This document shows, one piece after another, positions 51,203 to 60,009 of a stretch of DNA of 64,000 nucleotides. A program made the position numbers and the translations under genes. Within the stretch, counting starts at the first letter, position 1. Each line of letters opens with the position of its first letter. The stretch comes from Pseudomonas sp. (GTDB lineage Bacteria > Pseudomonadota > Gammaproteobacteria > Pseudomonadales > Pseudomonadaceae), in the NCBI RefSeq assembly GCF_030147005.1, contig NZ_JASLAW010000046.1:1-64000 (forward strand), written 5' to 3'. Below the pieces are notes generated by a model. The model was given only the letters and a program-made list of their open reading frames with translations, had not been told where the DNA came from and ran no database searches.

Positions 51203-51982
51203 ATGCAACTGGACATCTACCAAGTCGACGCCTTCAGTGAACATGCTTTTGGCGGCAACCCGGCGGCGGTCTGCCCGCTCAGCGAGTGGCTGAGCGACGA
51301 GCAGCTGCAACATATCGCCGCTGAAAACAATCTTTCGGAAACCGCGTTTTTCGTACCCGTTGGTGACGGTTATGAATTGCGCTGGTTTACCCCGCAAGTC
51401 GAAGTCGACCTGTGCGGCCACGCCACATTGGCAGCGGCGTGGGTGTTGATTCACAAGTTGACGGGCGCGCCTTCAGTGTTGCGCTTTGCCACGCGCAGCG
51501 GCGAGCTTCGGGTGACGCGCAATGGCGACGAGTTGGCGATGGATTTTCCGGCCAAACAACCTGAACGCTGCGAGCCGCCGAGTGGCATGTTGAGCGCACT
51601 CGGCCTTGAACACGCAGAGGTGTTCGGCACCGATGACTACATCGTGCTGGTGGAAGATGAAGCGCAGGTGGCCGCGCTTACACCGGATTTCGCGCGGCTC
51701 AGGGGCCTGCTAAAGCGTGGGATTGCAGTCACCGCCAAAAGCACGCGGTTTGATTTTGTTTCGCGCTGGTTCGGCCCGAATGTAGGGGTCGATGAAGACC
51801 CGGTGACTGGCTCGGCCCATACATCGCTGGCGCCGTTCTGGGCCGAGCGCCTGGGCAAGTCGCAATTGAGCGCTGAGCAAGGGGGTAAGCGCAGGGGCCA
51901 GTTGCGCTGTGAGCTTCAGGGTGACCGGGTGATTATTGCCGGTAAGGCGGTGCTCTATATGCAGGGCGTGCTTTACCTTTAA
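51203..51982 (+). CDS. PhzF family isomerase-like protein
   Basis: A 259-residue protein with the diaminopimelate-epimerase-like fold of the PhzF/YddE group. Motifs: YQVDAFSEHAFGGNPAAVCPL (about 5-25), ENNLSETAFF with the conserved Glu, LRWFTPQVEVDLCGHATLAAAWVL, and EDPVTGSAHTSLAPFW. No phenazine genes are near, so phenazine synthesis is not implied; substrate unknown. ATG at 51203. Confidence 0.9.
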   Translation: MQLDIYQVDAFSEHAFGGNPAAVCPLSEWLSDEQLQHIAAENNLSETAFFVPVGDGYELRWFTPQVEVDLCGHATLAAAWVLIHKLTGAPSVLRFATRSGELRVTRNGDELAMDFPAKQPERCEPPSGMLSALGLEHAEVFGTDDYIVLVEDEAQVAALTPDFARLRGLLKRGIAVTAKSTRFDFVSRWFGPNVGVDEDPVTGSAHTSLAPFWAERLGKSQLSAEQGGKRRGQLRCELQGDRVIIAGKAVLYMQGVLYL

Positions 51983-51984
51983 AA

Positions 51985-52017
51985 AACGACTTGCCCGAAG
52001 GCAAGCTGCTTTTTTTA
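51985..52017 (+). terminator. Intrinsic terminator after the phzF-like gene
   Basis: Stem CTTGCC / GGCAAG with loop CGAA, flanked by A's and followed by seven T's. The rest of the 310-bp gap (to 52292) shows no clear gene or promoter. Confidence 0.85.
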
Positions 52018-52292
52018 CCCTGCGGCTTGCCTTGACGCGTTGGAAGCTGGCGCCCTAATGCGCTGGTCCGCCAGGTCAATCGTCAGCTTGTGGCGAGGCA
52101 GGTCGCTCAACGTATCATTCAAGTTCATCCGCATTCACCCCGTACTCGACGTCGACCTGCTTTCGCGTATGACTGAGTACGGCGCAGCTGGAAAAACCGG
52201 AAAAACCAGTCAACCCGCCCCACCCCTCATCTACTGCGCTAAAGTCTGCCGACAGGAAGACCAGATCATTCTCAAAATGAACGGAGTTCAGC

Positions 52293-54104
52293 GTGCTTTT
52301 TATTTCCCGCCGTCAACTGTCCCTAGTGGCCATCACGCTCGCCCTGGCCGGCTGCCACACCAAGATCAATGAACAACCGCCCGCACCGGAGTTGGGTTCG
52401 GGCTATCGCACCGATCTCACCCCCCGCCACGCCGAGCGCCATATGGCTGCCGCCGCCAACCCGCTGGCCGCCGAAGCCGGGCGCGAGATATTGCGCCAGG
52501 GCGGCTCGGCAATCGACGCGGCGATCGCCATGCAAGCGGTGCTGACGCTGGTGGAGCCGCAGTCCTCCGGCATCGGCGGAGGCGCATTTATCATGCTGTG
52601 GGACGGCAAAAACGTGCACGCCTATGACGGCCGTGAAACGGCGCCGGCCGGGGCGACAGAGCGGTTGTTCCTGAACGCCGACGGTACGCCAATGGCATTC
52701 ACCGATGCCCAGATTGGCGGGCGTTCGGTGGGCACGCCGGGGGTGTTGCGGGCACTGGAAATGGCGCACAGGAAGAACGGCCGTTTGCAGTGGGCCAAGC
52801 TGTTCGAACCGGCGATTCGCTTGTCCGAACAGGGCTTCGCGATCTCGCCGCGCTTGCACAGTTTGATCGCTGCGGACCGCTTCATCGCGCAATCGCCGGA
52901 CATGGCCGCTTACTTTCTGAATGCCGACGGGTCGCCAAAAGCCACCGGCACGCTGTTGAAAAACCCGGCGCTGGCGAAGGTGTTCAAACGCATCGCCAAG
53001 GAAGGGCCGGACGCGCTGTACCAAGGCCCGATTGCCGATGAAATCGCACGCAAAGTGCAGGGCAATCGTAATGCCGGCAGCTTGACCCAGGCCGACCTCC
53101 AGGGCTACGCCGCCAAGGAACGCGCGCCGCTATGTACCGACTACAAACAATGGAAGGTGTGTGGCATGCCGCCGCCATCGTCAGGTGGGATCGCCGTCGC
53201 GCAAATCCTCGGCACGTTGCAAGCGTTGGAAACGCGCGACCCACGCCTGGCCATCGCGCCGATGACGCCGATCCGGAGCACCTCGCCGGCAGGGCTGGAA
53301 CCCACGCCGCAAGCCGTGCACCTGATCGCCGAAGCCGGGCGCCTGGCCTTCGCTGACCGCGCACTTTACGTGGCCGATGCGGACTTCACGCCGGTGCCGG
53401 TTGCCGGCCTCGTCGCGCCCGATTATCTGGCCCAGCGCGCGGCACTGATCGGTGAACGCAGCATGGGTGTTGCCAAGCCAGGCCAACCGGCGGGCCTGCA
53501 GCTAGCCTACGCGCCAGACCGTTCGCCGTTGCGCATCTCCACCTCGCAAGTGGTGGCCGTGGATGACCAGGGCGGCGCAGTCTCGATGACCACCACGGTG
53601 GAAGCGGCGTTCGGCTCGCATTTAATGGTCCAGGGCTTTTTGCTCAATAACCAGATGACCGACTTCTCGTTCATCCCCGAAGAAAACGGCCAGCCCGTCG
53701 CCAACCGTGTGCAGCCCGGCAAGCGTCCGCGTTCGGCGATGGCACCGACACTGGTGTTCGATCGCCATAGCGGTGAATTGCTGGCCACGGTGGGGTCGCC
53801 GGGCGGCTCGCAGATCATCGAATACGTGAGCAAGTCACTGGTGGCCATGCTCGATTGGAAACTCGATCCGCAAGCGGCCATCGGCCTGCCCAATTTCGGC
53901 AGCCGCAACGGCGCGACCGAACTGGAAGCCGGGTTGTTCAGCCCGGGCGTGAAACAGGCGTTGAAGAATCAAGGCCATGAGCTGAGCGAAATCGATATGA
54001 CCAGCGGCGTCCAGGCGATCATTCGAACACGTGATGCTCAGGGCAAGGTGACACTCAGCGGCGGCGCCGACCCGCGACGCGAAGGCGAAGCACTGGGCGA
54101 CTGA
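52293..54104 (+). CDS. ggt: Gamma-glutamyltransferase (lipoprotein)
   Basis: Periplasmic enzyme that hydrolyses or transfers the gamma-glutamyl group of glutathione and relatives; it self-cleaves. The 603-residue precursor (GTG start) has a lipobox LALAGC (Cys21), so it is probably membrane-anchored. Large-subunit motifs include GGSAIDAAIAMQAVLTLVEPQSSGIGGGAFIMLW. The nucleophile is predicted as Thr417 in ISTSQVVAVD, where E. coli has TTHY, and PRSAMAPTLVF and GSPGGSQI follow in the small subunit. The Ser-Gln after the Thr is typical of the Ggt-2 side of the family, not the classical form (inference). Confidence 0.9.
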   Translation: MLFISRRQLSLVAITLALAGCHTKINEQPPAPELGSGYRTDLTPRHAERHMAAAANPLAAEAGREILRQGGSAIDAAIAMQAVLTLVEPQSSGIGGGAFIMLWDGKNVHAYDGRETAPAGATERLFLNADGTPMAFTDAQIGGRSVGTPGVLRALEMAHRKNGRLQWAKLFEPAIRLSEQGFAISPRLHSLIAADRFIAQSPDMAAYFLNADGSPKATGTLLKNPALAKVFKRIAKEGPDALYQGPIADEIARKVQGNRNAGSLTQADLQGYAAKERAPLCTDYKQWKVCGMPPPSSGGIAVAQILGTLQALETRDPRLAIAPMTPIRSTSPAGLEPTPQAVHLIAEAGRLAFADRALYVADADFTPVPVAGLVAPDYLAQRAALIGERSMGVAKPGQPAGLQLAYAPDRSPLRISTSQVVAVDDQGGAVSMTTTVEAAFGSHLMVQGFLLNNQMTDFSFIPEENGQPVANRVQPGKRPRSAMAPTLVFDRHSGELLATVGSPGGSQIIEYVSKSLVAMLDWKLDPQAAIGLPNFGSRNGATELEAGLFSPGVKQALKNQGHELSEIDMTSGVQAIIRTRDAQGKVTLSGGADPRREGEALGD

Positions 54105-54106
54105 TC

Positions 54107-54150
54107 CGCCCTGCGTGGCGAGGGCGCCTGCTCCCTCGCCACGCAGGGCG
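54107..54150. repeat. Long REP-type inverted repeat between ggt and ddlA
   Basis: Perfect 18-bp arms (54107-54124 and 54133-54150) around an 8-base loop; the core CGAGGG..CCCTCG resembles other REPs in this window. It fills the gap between convergent genes and likely stops both transcripts. Confidence 0.75.
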
Positions 54151-54152
54151 AC

Positions 54153-55247
54153 TCAGCGGTTGATCTTCAAACCCTTGCGCCCTGCATGCCGTTCCAGCGC
54201 CAGCTCGATCAAGCGGCTTACCAGTTCGCTATAACTCATGCCCGCCGCCTGCCACAACTTGGGGTACATGCTGATGCGGGTAAAACCGGGCAGTGAGTTG
54301 ATTTCGTTGATCAGCACTTCGCCGTCGTCGGTGAGGAACACATCGACCCGCGCCAACCCTGCGCACCCCAACACCTCGAACGCCTCGATCGCCAGGCCGC
54401 GAATCTTCTCGCTGGCCTCATGGCTGATAGGCGCCGGCACCACGACCTGGGCGGCATCGGCGTCGATGTATTTGCTGTCATAGGAATAGAACCCGCTGCT
54501 GACCACGATCTCGCCGCAACCGCTCGCGATGGGGTGCTCATTGCCCAACACCGCGCATTCGATTTCGCGGCCTTGAACGGCGGCTTCAACCAGCACTTTT
54601 TCATCGAAACCCAAGGCCAGTTCGACTGCGCTGTGGTATTGGGCCTCGCTGTCGACTTTGCTGACGCCCACGGAAGACCCCTGGTTGGCGGGCTTGACGA
54701 ACATCGGCAAACCGAGCTTGCCCACGGCCGTCGCAAAGGACGTGCGCGCCGCGTTGCTGCGAGTCAGCGTAATGAACGGGGTGACGGCAATACCGGCGTC
54801 GCGCAACAGGCGTTTGCTGATGTCCTTGTCCATGCAGACTGCCGAGCCGAGCACGTCGGAGCCGACGAAGGGCAGGTCAGCCATGCGCAGCATGCCTTGC
54901 AGGCAACCGTCTTCGCCGAGGGTGCCGTGGACGATGGGAAAGATCACGTCGATGTGTTCGAGCAAGCCCTGGCCGGACGTCTCAACCACCTGCTGGCTGG
55001 CTTTGCCGGGCACCACCGCCAGTTCACGGTTGGACTGGTTGAGGGCAATCAAGGCCGGGTTTTCCTGGTTGATCAGGAAGTTGGAGGTGTCATTAAGATG
55101 CCAGTGCCCGGCCTTGTCGATACCGATCAGGATCGGCTCGTAGCGCGAACGGTCAAGGGCGTCGACGATGTTGCGCGCCGATTGCAACGACACTTCGTGC
55201 TCGGCCGAACGGCCGCCAAAAATAATCCCTACCCGCACCTTGCTCAT
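54153..55247 (-). CDS. ddlA: D-alanine--D-alanine ligase A
   Basis: ATP-grasp ligase of peptidoglycan synthesis. The 364-residue product has the N-terminal GGRSAEHEVSLQSARNI (about 11-27), the ATP-grasp LPMFVKPANQGSSVGVSKV and the end INEINSLPGFTRISMYPKLW. Length and EHEVSLQSA fit the DdlA type (DdlB is about 310). Stands alone, not in the mur-ftsQ cluster. Confidence 0.95.
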   Translation of the reverse strand: MSKVRVGIIFGGRSAEHEVSLQSARNIVDALDRSRYEPILIGIDKAGHWHLNDTSNFLINQENPALIALNQSNRELAVVPGKASQQVVETSGQGLLEHIDVIFPIVHGTLGEDGCLQGMLRMADLPFVGSDVLGSAVCMDKDISKRLLRDAGIAVTPFITLTRSNAARTSFATAVGKLGLPMFVKPANQGSSVGVSKVDSEAQYHSAVELALGFDEKVLVEAAVQGREIECAVLGNEHPIASGCGEIVVSSGFYSYDSKYIDADAAQVVVPAPISHEASEKIRGLAIEAFEVLGCAGLARVDVFLTDDGEVLINEINSLPGFTRISMYPKLWQAAGMSYSELVSRLIELALERHAGRKGLKINR

Positions 55248-55289
55248 GAACCGTCCTCACTATTGAAAGTAGCTTCTTACCACGGCCGA

Positions 55290-55928
55290 TCAGCGATTCG
55301 CCACCAGATGTGCACCGAACAGAACGTAGCAACCCCCGGAAAAACGATCGAGCCATTTACGCGAACGGCTGTAAAGATTGGCCATGCGCTCGCTGGAAAA
55401 CACCAGCGCCACACTGGCGTACCAACTGAACGACAACGTCGCCATGGTAATCACCGCCAAGGTCAGCAACATCGGCGAAGGCGACGGCGGCATGGTGGAG
55501 GCGAAGACAGTGGCGACGAACAGCGCCGCCTTGGGGTTGGACAGGTTGCCCAGCAGCCCCAGGCGCCAGGCGGAAAACAGCGAGCGCCGCACCTGATCCG
55601 GCAATGGGCTCCGGCCCATGCTGGGTGCCGAGCGCTTGAACAATTTCAGCCCCAGATAAATCAGGTAGCAGCCACCGATGATCTTGAACGCCAGATACAA
55701 CATGGGCGCGGCAGTAAACAGCGACTTGATCCCCAGCCCACCCGCCAACCCCCACAGGATCGTACCGGTGGCCACGCCCGCCGAAGCCACTACCCCATGG
55801 CGTCGCGAACAGCTGGCGGCCAGTTGGGCGGTGTTGAAGAAGTTGGGCCCGGGCGTGACCACCGCCACGGTCCACAGCAGGGCCAACGAGACCAGCGGCG
55901 CCACATAGGCGCTGTTGAGCAGTTCCAT
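55290..55928 (-). CDS. LysE/RhtB family amino acid exporter
   Basis: A 212-residue inner-membrane protein with about six hydrophobic segments; the conserved VTPGPNFFNTAQLAASCSRRHGVVASAGVATG (start of the family motif PGP) is at about 25-56. Substrate unknown. It is divergent from the AraC-type regulator, which likely controls it; the 135-bp gap would hold both promoters. Confidence 0.9.
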   Translation of the reverse strand: MELLNSAYVAPLVSLALLWTVAVVTPGPNFFNTAQLAASCSRRHGVVASAGVATGTILWGLAGGLGIKSLFTAAPMLYLAFKIIGGCYLIYLGLKLFKRSAPSMGRSPLPDQVRRSLFSAWRLGLLGNLSNPKAALFVATVFASTMPPSPSPMLLTLAVITMATLSFSWYASVALVFSSERMANLYSRSRKWLDRFSGGCYVLFGAHLVANR

Positions 55929-56063
55929 CGCAGCGTCCTCAGCGTGATACGCAAGCCTGGATCATAGGCCTGGCCGAACACCTGCACAATCGTACAAGAC
56001 CTGCGCAGACAAGGCATACAGACTGGGTTAACGTGTTTCCAACTCCTTTTGTGACAAGTCACC

Positions 56064-56873
56064 ATGGGCAACCCTACCCACACCCTCGACTGGCTGCACC
56101 GCGCCCCGCACGCCAGCGGCCTGGACCGTATCGAAGCCTACTTTGCCGGCTTCGCGTTCGACCCTCATCGCCATGACACCTACGCCATCGGACGCACGCT
56201 GTTCGGCGTGCAGAGTTTTCATTATCGCGGCGGTATGACCCATAGCTTGCCCGGCACCACCATGGTGATTCATCCCGATGAAACCCATGACGGCCGTGCG
56301 GGCAGTGCGGAGGGCTTCAAGTACCGGATGATTTACGTGCAGCCGGCGCTGATCCAGCAGATCCTCGGCGGCAAGCCGTTGCCCTTCATACCTGGCGGGG
56401 TGTCCACCGACCCTCGGCTGCATCGCGCCAGCGAAGTGTTGCTGCAAAGCCTGGATTGCCCGATCGACCCGATGCAAGAACAGGACGCGATGTTCGACCT
56501 GGCCCAGGCGCTGAGCGATGCGTGCGGGGCAATCGTCAGCCGCAAATCCTTCGACTACATCGCCGCCGAGCGCGCCCGGGAATTTATCCACAGCGCCCTG
56601 GGCCGCACCATCACCCTGGATGAAATAGCCGACCATGCCGAGCGCGACCGCTGGGCGTTGTCGCGGGACTTCCGCTTGCTGTTCGGCACCAGCCCCTACC
56701 GCTACCTGACCATGCGTCGGCTGGACCTGGTGCGCCAATTGTTGGCCCAGGGCCAATCGTTGGTGGACGCGGCGATGACCGCCGGGTTCACCGACCAAAG
56801 CCACATGACCCGGCAGTTTCGCAGTACCTACGGCATGCCGCCGTCGCGCTGGGTGAAAATGCTCGGGCGCTGA
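56064..56873 (+). CDS. AraC family transcriptional regulator
   Basis: A 269-residue regulator: N-terminal cupin-like ligand domain (about 10-160, HRHDTYAIGRTLFGVQSFHYRGG) and a C-terminal double HTH (about 175-265; TLDEIADHAERDRWALSRDFRLLFGTSPYRYLTMRRLD and DAAMTAGFTDQSHMTRQFRSTYGMPPSRW). Divergent from the LysE-type exporter, its likely target. Confidence 0.92.
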   Translation: MGNPTHTLDWLHRAPHASGLDRIEAYFAGFAFDPHRHDTYAIGRTLFGVQSFHYRGGMTHSLPGTTMVIHPDETHDGRAGSAEGFKYRMIYVQPALIQQILGGKPLPFIPGGVSTDPRLHRASEVLLQSLDCPIDPMQEQDAMFDLAQALSDACGAIVSRKSFDYIAAERAREFIHSALGRTITLDEIADHAERDRWALSRDFRLLFGTSPYRYLTMRRLDLVRQLLAQGQSLVDAAMTAGFTDQSHMTRQFRSTYGMPPSRWVKMLGR

Positions 56874-56960
56874 GTTGCCGGCCCCCAAATCGGTGTCGGA
56901 TTACGGGCACACCGGGCATGTGCGGGACAACCAGCGTCCTGATCGGCTGCAGGCCGTCAC

Positions 56961-56982
56961 GGGAGCAAGCTCCCTCGCCACA
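56961..56982. repeat. Single REP element
   Basis: GGGAGCAAGCTCCC with the flank TCGCCACA, the same core as the REP pair at 19619-19710. It lies between the convergent AraC and MFS genes. Confidence 0.65.
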
Positions 56983-56985
56983 GGT

Positions 56986-58272
56986 TCAGGTGTGGCGCTT
57001 GCCGAACAGCGCCACACTTGCTACGCCCACCGCGCCCATCACCACGCAGTAGCCCACGCAAATCCATGGACGGGTGGGCATCAACGCAATCAGCATCAGC
57101 GGCGTGGTACTCGCCCACAGCGCATAGGCAATGTTGTAGGTGAAGGAAATTCCCGACACGCGCACATGCGCCGGAAACAGCTCGACCATCACCGACGGCA
57201 CCGCGCCCACCACCCCGCAGCTCAAACCTGCCACGGCATACGCGGCGCCCAACCAGATACCGCCGCTGATCAGGCTGGCATACAGGATAAACACGCCCAC
57301 CGGGAGCAGCAGGCTGTAGACCAGCACCGCGCGCCAGGCACCGATGCGGTCCACCAGCAGGCCGGCCACTACGCAGCCGATATTGAGGAACACAATCCCC
57401 AACGCGCTCAAGGCGAAGGTGTGGCTGGGGCTCATGCCGAAGGTTTTCTGCATCATGGTCGGGGTGATGACCACGAGCACCACCACCGCCGAAGTGAGCA
57501 CGCAGGTGAGGATCATCGCCGGCAGTAACACGGCGCGGTGGTCGCGCAGTACGGTGCGCAGCGGCAGCTCGGCGGCGGCCTCGCGACGGGCCTGCATTTC
57601 GAGGAACACCGGGGTTTCGCTGAGCCAGCGGCGCAGCCATACGCCGATCACGCCGAATACGCCGCCGAGCAAAAAGGGCAAGCGCCAGGCGTAATCGAGA
57701 ATTTCGGCCGGGGTGAAGACGTGTGCAAGCAGTGTGGCCGTGAGCGCGCCAAGCAAGTAACCGAACGTCAGGCCGGCTTGCAGAAACCCCAAGGCATAAC
57801 CGCGATGATGACGCGGCGCGTGTTCTGCGACGAAGGTCCAGGCGCTGGGCACTTCACCGCCCACTGCAGCGCCTTGCAATACACGCAGCGCCAGCAGAAT
57901 CAGCGGTGCGAAATAGCCGATTTGCGCGTAGGTCGGCATGATGCCGATCAACAGGCAGGGCAAGGCCATCATCAGTATGCTCAGGCTGAACACGCGCTTG
58001 CGTCCCAGGTGGTCGGCAAAATGCGCCATCAGGATGCCGCCCAGCGGGCGTGCGAGGTAGCCGGTGACGAAAATGCCGAAGCTTTGCAGCAGGCGCAGCC
58101 ATTCGGGCATTTCAGGGGGGAAAAACAGTTGGCTGAGGGTCAGCGCGAAGAACACGAAGATAATGAAATCGTAGATTTCCAGGGCGCCACCGAGGGCGGC
58201 CAGGCCCAGGGTTTTGTAGTCGGAGCGGGAAAAACGCTGCGCCTGTGAAGAAGAGGTGGCAGTCATGTACAT
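56986..58272 (-). CDS. MFS transporter, metabolite:H+ symporter family
   Basis: A 428-residue inner-membrane carrier with 12 helices; FVTGYLARPLGGILMAHFADHLGRKRVF (loop 2-3 motif), GGEVPSAWTFVAEHAPRHHRGY and WRLPFLLGGVFGVIGVWLRRWLSETPVF mark the MHS family (like ProP, ShiA, CitA). Substrate unknown. The ATG at 58272 or the next Met at 58266 are both possible starts. Divergent from the atoE-like gene. Confidence 0.9.
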   Translation of the reverse strand: MYMTATSSSQAQRFSRSDYKTLGLAALGGALEIYDFIIFVFFALTLSQLFFPPEMPEWLRLLQSFGIFVTGYLARPLGGILMAHFADHLGRKRVFSLSILMMALPCLLIGIMPTYAQIGYFAPLILLALRVLQGAAVGGEVPSAWTFVAEHAPRHHRGYALGFLQAGLTFGYLLGALTATLLAHVFTPAEILDYAWRLPFLLGGVFGVIGVWLRRWLSETPVFLEMQARREAAAELPLRTVLRDHRAVLLPAMILTCVLTSAVVVLVVITPTMMQKTFGMSPSHTFALSALGIVFLNIGCVVAGLLVDRIGAWRAVLVYSLLLPVGVFILYASLISGGIWLGAAYAVAGLSCGVVGAVPSVMVELFPAHVRVSGISFTYNIAYALWASTTPLMLIALMPTRPWICVGYCVVMGAVGVASVALFGKRHT

Positions 58273-58451
58273 GCTCGGCAGACAAACAAAATGGCGTGCA
58301 GATTATGAGCTGAACCGGATGATGGCAATCGCGACGGATATATTTGTTTTACTCATTGATCGATGAAGATAACTACATTCCCAAATCAATGATCCTGGAG
58401 GAACATGCCGGAAAACTGCCAAACCTATAATAAATACAAGAGGAAATACTC

Positions 58452-59870
58452 GTGGCCGACGCTATCGAAGAAAGCCGCTATGCCCGATTTGCCCTGCGTT
58501 GCTCCAACTTCGCCGAGCGCTGGTTTCCAGACTCCTGGGTGTTCGCCGCCCTCGCCGTGATCATCGTCACCGTGGCCACCCTGGGCATGGGCGCTGCACC
58601 CACCGAAGCCGCCAAAGCGTTTGGTGATGGGTTCTGGAGCCTGATTCCGTTCACCATGCAAATGGCCTTTGTGGTGATCGGTGGCTATGTGGTCGCCAGT
58701 TCGCCGCCTGCGGTGAAACTGATTGACCGCCTGGCGCGCATTCCGAAGAACGGCCGGTCGGCCGTGGCCTGGGTCGCGTTGATTTCCATGGTGGCCTCGC
58801 TGCTCAACTGGGGTTTGTCCCTGGTGTTCGGCGGTTTGCTGGTGCGCGCGCTGGCCCGGCGCACGGACCTGCGCATGGACTACCGTGCCGCCGGCGCTGC
58901 CGCCTATCTGGGCCTGGGCGCGGTGTGGGCGCTGGGGTTGTCGTCATCGGCCGCACAGTTGCAGGCCAACCCGGCCAGCTTGCCGCCGTCGATCCTGGCG
59001 ATCACCGGGATGATCCCGTTTACCGAGACCATCTTCCTGTGGCAATCGGGCGTGATGTTGCTGGCACTGATCGTGGTCTCGCTGATCATCGCCTACGCCA
59101 CCGCGCCGGGCCCGAACAGCGCGCGCGATGCCCAGGCCTGCGGCGTCGACCCCGCGTTCAACCTGCCCAAGCCGCAGCCGCCCACCCGCCCCGGCGAATG
59201 GTTGGAACACAGCCCACTGCTGACTATTTTGCTGGCGCTGCTGGCGGCCGGTTGGTTGTTCCACGAGTTCTCCAGCAAACCGGCAATCAGCGCCATCTCG
59301 GGGCTCAACACCTATAACTTCCTGTTCATCATGGTTGGCGCGCTGCTGCACTGGCGCCCACGCAGTTTCCTCGATGCCGTGGCCCGCGCCGTGCCGACCA
59401 CCACTGGCGTGCTGATCCAGTTCCCGCTGTACGGCTCGATTGCAGCGCTGATGACCGTGGTCAAAGGCGGCGACGGTCAGACCCTGGCGCACCATATCTC
59501 GCTGTTCTTCACCTCCATCGCGTCCCACGACACCTACGCACTGTTGATGGGCGTGTACTCGGCGGTGCTGGGCTTCTTCATTCCATCCGGCGGCGGTAAA
59601 TGGATCATCGAAGCGCCTTACGTGATGCAAGTGGCCAATGACCTGCAATATCACCTGGGCTGGGCGGTGCAGATCTACAACGCGGCCGAAGCGCTGCCGA
59701 ACTTGATCAACCCGTTCTATATGCTGCCGTTGCTCGGGGTACTGGGGTTGAAGGCGCGGGACTTGATCGGGTTTTCGTTCGTGCAGTTGCTGGTGCACAC
59801 GCCGTTGGTGTTGTTCCTGCTGTGGGCGTTGGGCACGACCTTGAGGTATTTACCACCGGTGATGCCTTAA
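58452..59870 (+). CDS. Short-chain fatty acid transporter (AtoE family)
   Basis: A 472-residue inner-membrane protein with about 12 hydrophobic segments, of the TIGR00366/AtoE family (FAERWFPDSWVFAALAVI near the start; YSAVLGFFIPSGGGKWIIEAPYVM, about 380-402). Predicted to take up short-chain fatty acids. GTG start with GAGGAAA upstream. The ato degradation genes are not next to it. Confidence 0.87.
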   Translation: MADAIEESRYARFALRCSNFAERWFPDSWVFAALAVIIVTVATLGMGAAPTEAAKAFGDGFWSLIPFTMQMAFVVIGGYVVASSPPAVKLIDRLARIPKNGRSAVAWVALISMVASLLNWGLSLVFGGLLVRALARRTDLRMDYRAAGAAAYLGLGAVWALGLSSSAAQLQANPASLPPSILAITGMIPFTETIFLWQSGVMLLALIVVSLIIAYATAPGPNSARDAQACGVDPAFNLPKPQPPTRPGEWLEHSPLLTILLALLAAGWLFHEFSSKPAISAISGLNTYNFLFIMVGALLHWRPRSFLDAVARAVPTTTGVLIQFPLYGSIAALMTVVKGGDGQTLAHHISLFFTSIASHDTYALLMGVYSAVLGFFIPSGGGKWIIEAPYVMQVANDLQYHLGWAVQIYNAAEALPNLINPFYMLPLLGVLGLKARDLIGFSFVQLLVHTPLVLFLLWALGTTLRYLPPVMP

Positions 59871-59880
59871 GAGCAGCGCC

Positions 59881-59935
59881 AAGCTGCAGGTTTTTAGCCT
59901 CAAGCGTGCTGCTTGAGGTTTGGAACTTGTAGCTT
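59881..59935. repeat. Inverted repeat, second REP type
   Basis: AAGCTGCAGG...AGCCTCAAGC / GCTTGAGGTT...ACTTGTAGCTT form an imperfect long hairpin 10 bp after the atoE-like stop. Its sequence differs from the GGGAGC-type repeats and may act as the terminator. Confidence 0.55.
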
Positions 59936-60009
59936 TCTTAATTCCGTCACATTCGATTGCTACCGTCCTGCGAAATATCTTGCAACATTTCGCCAAGGAC
60001 TCCCGCGCA

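Noticed and set aside
52040..52372. Open frame in the gap before ggt
   Set aside because: Runs into the ggt signal peptide in another frame, has no ribosome-binding site and no recognisable motif.
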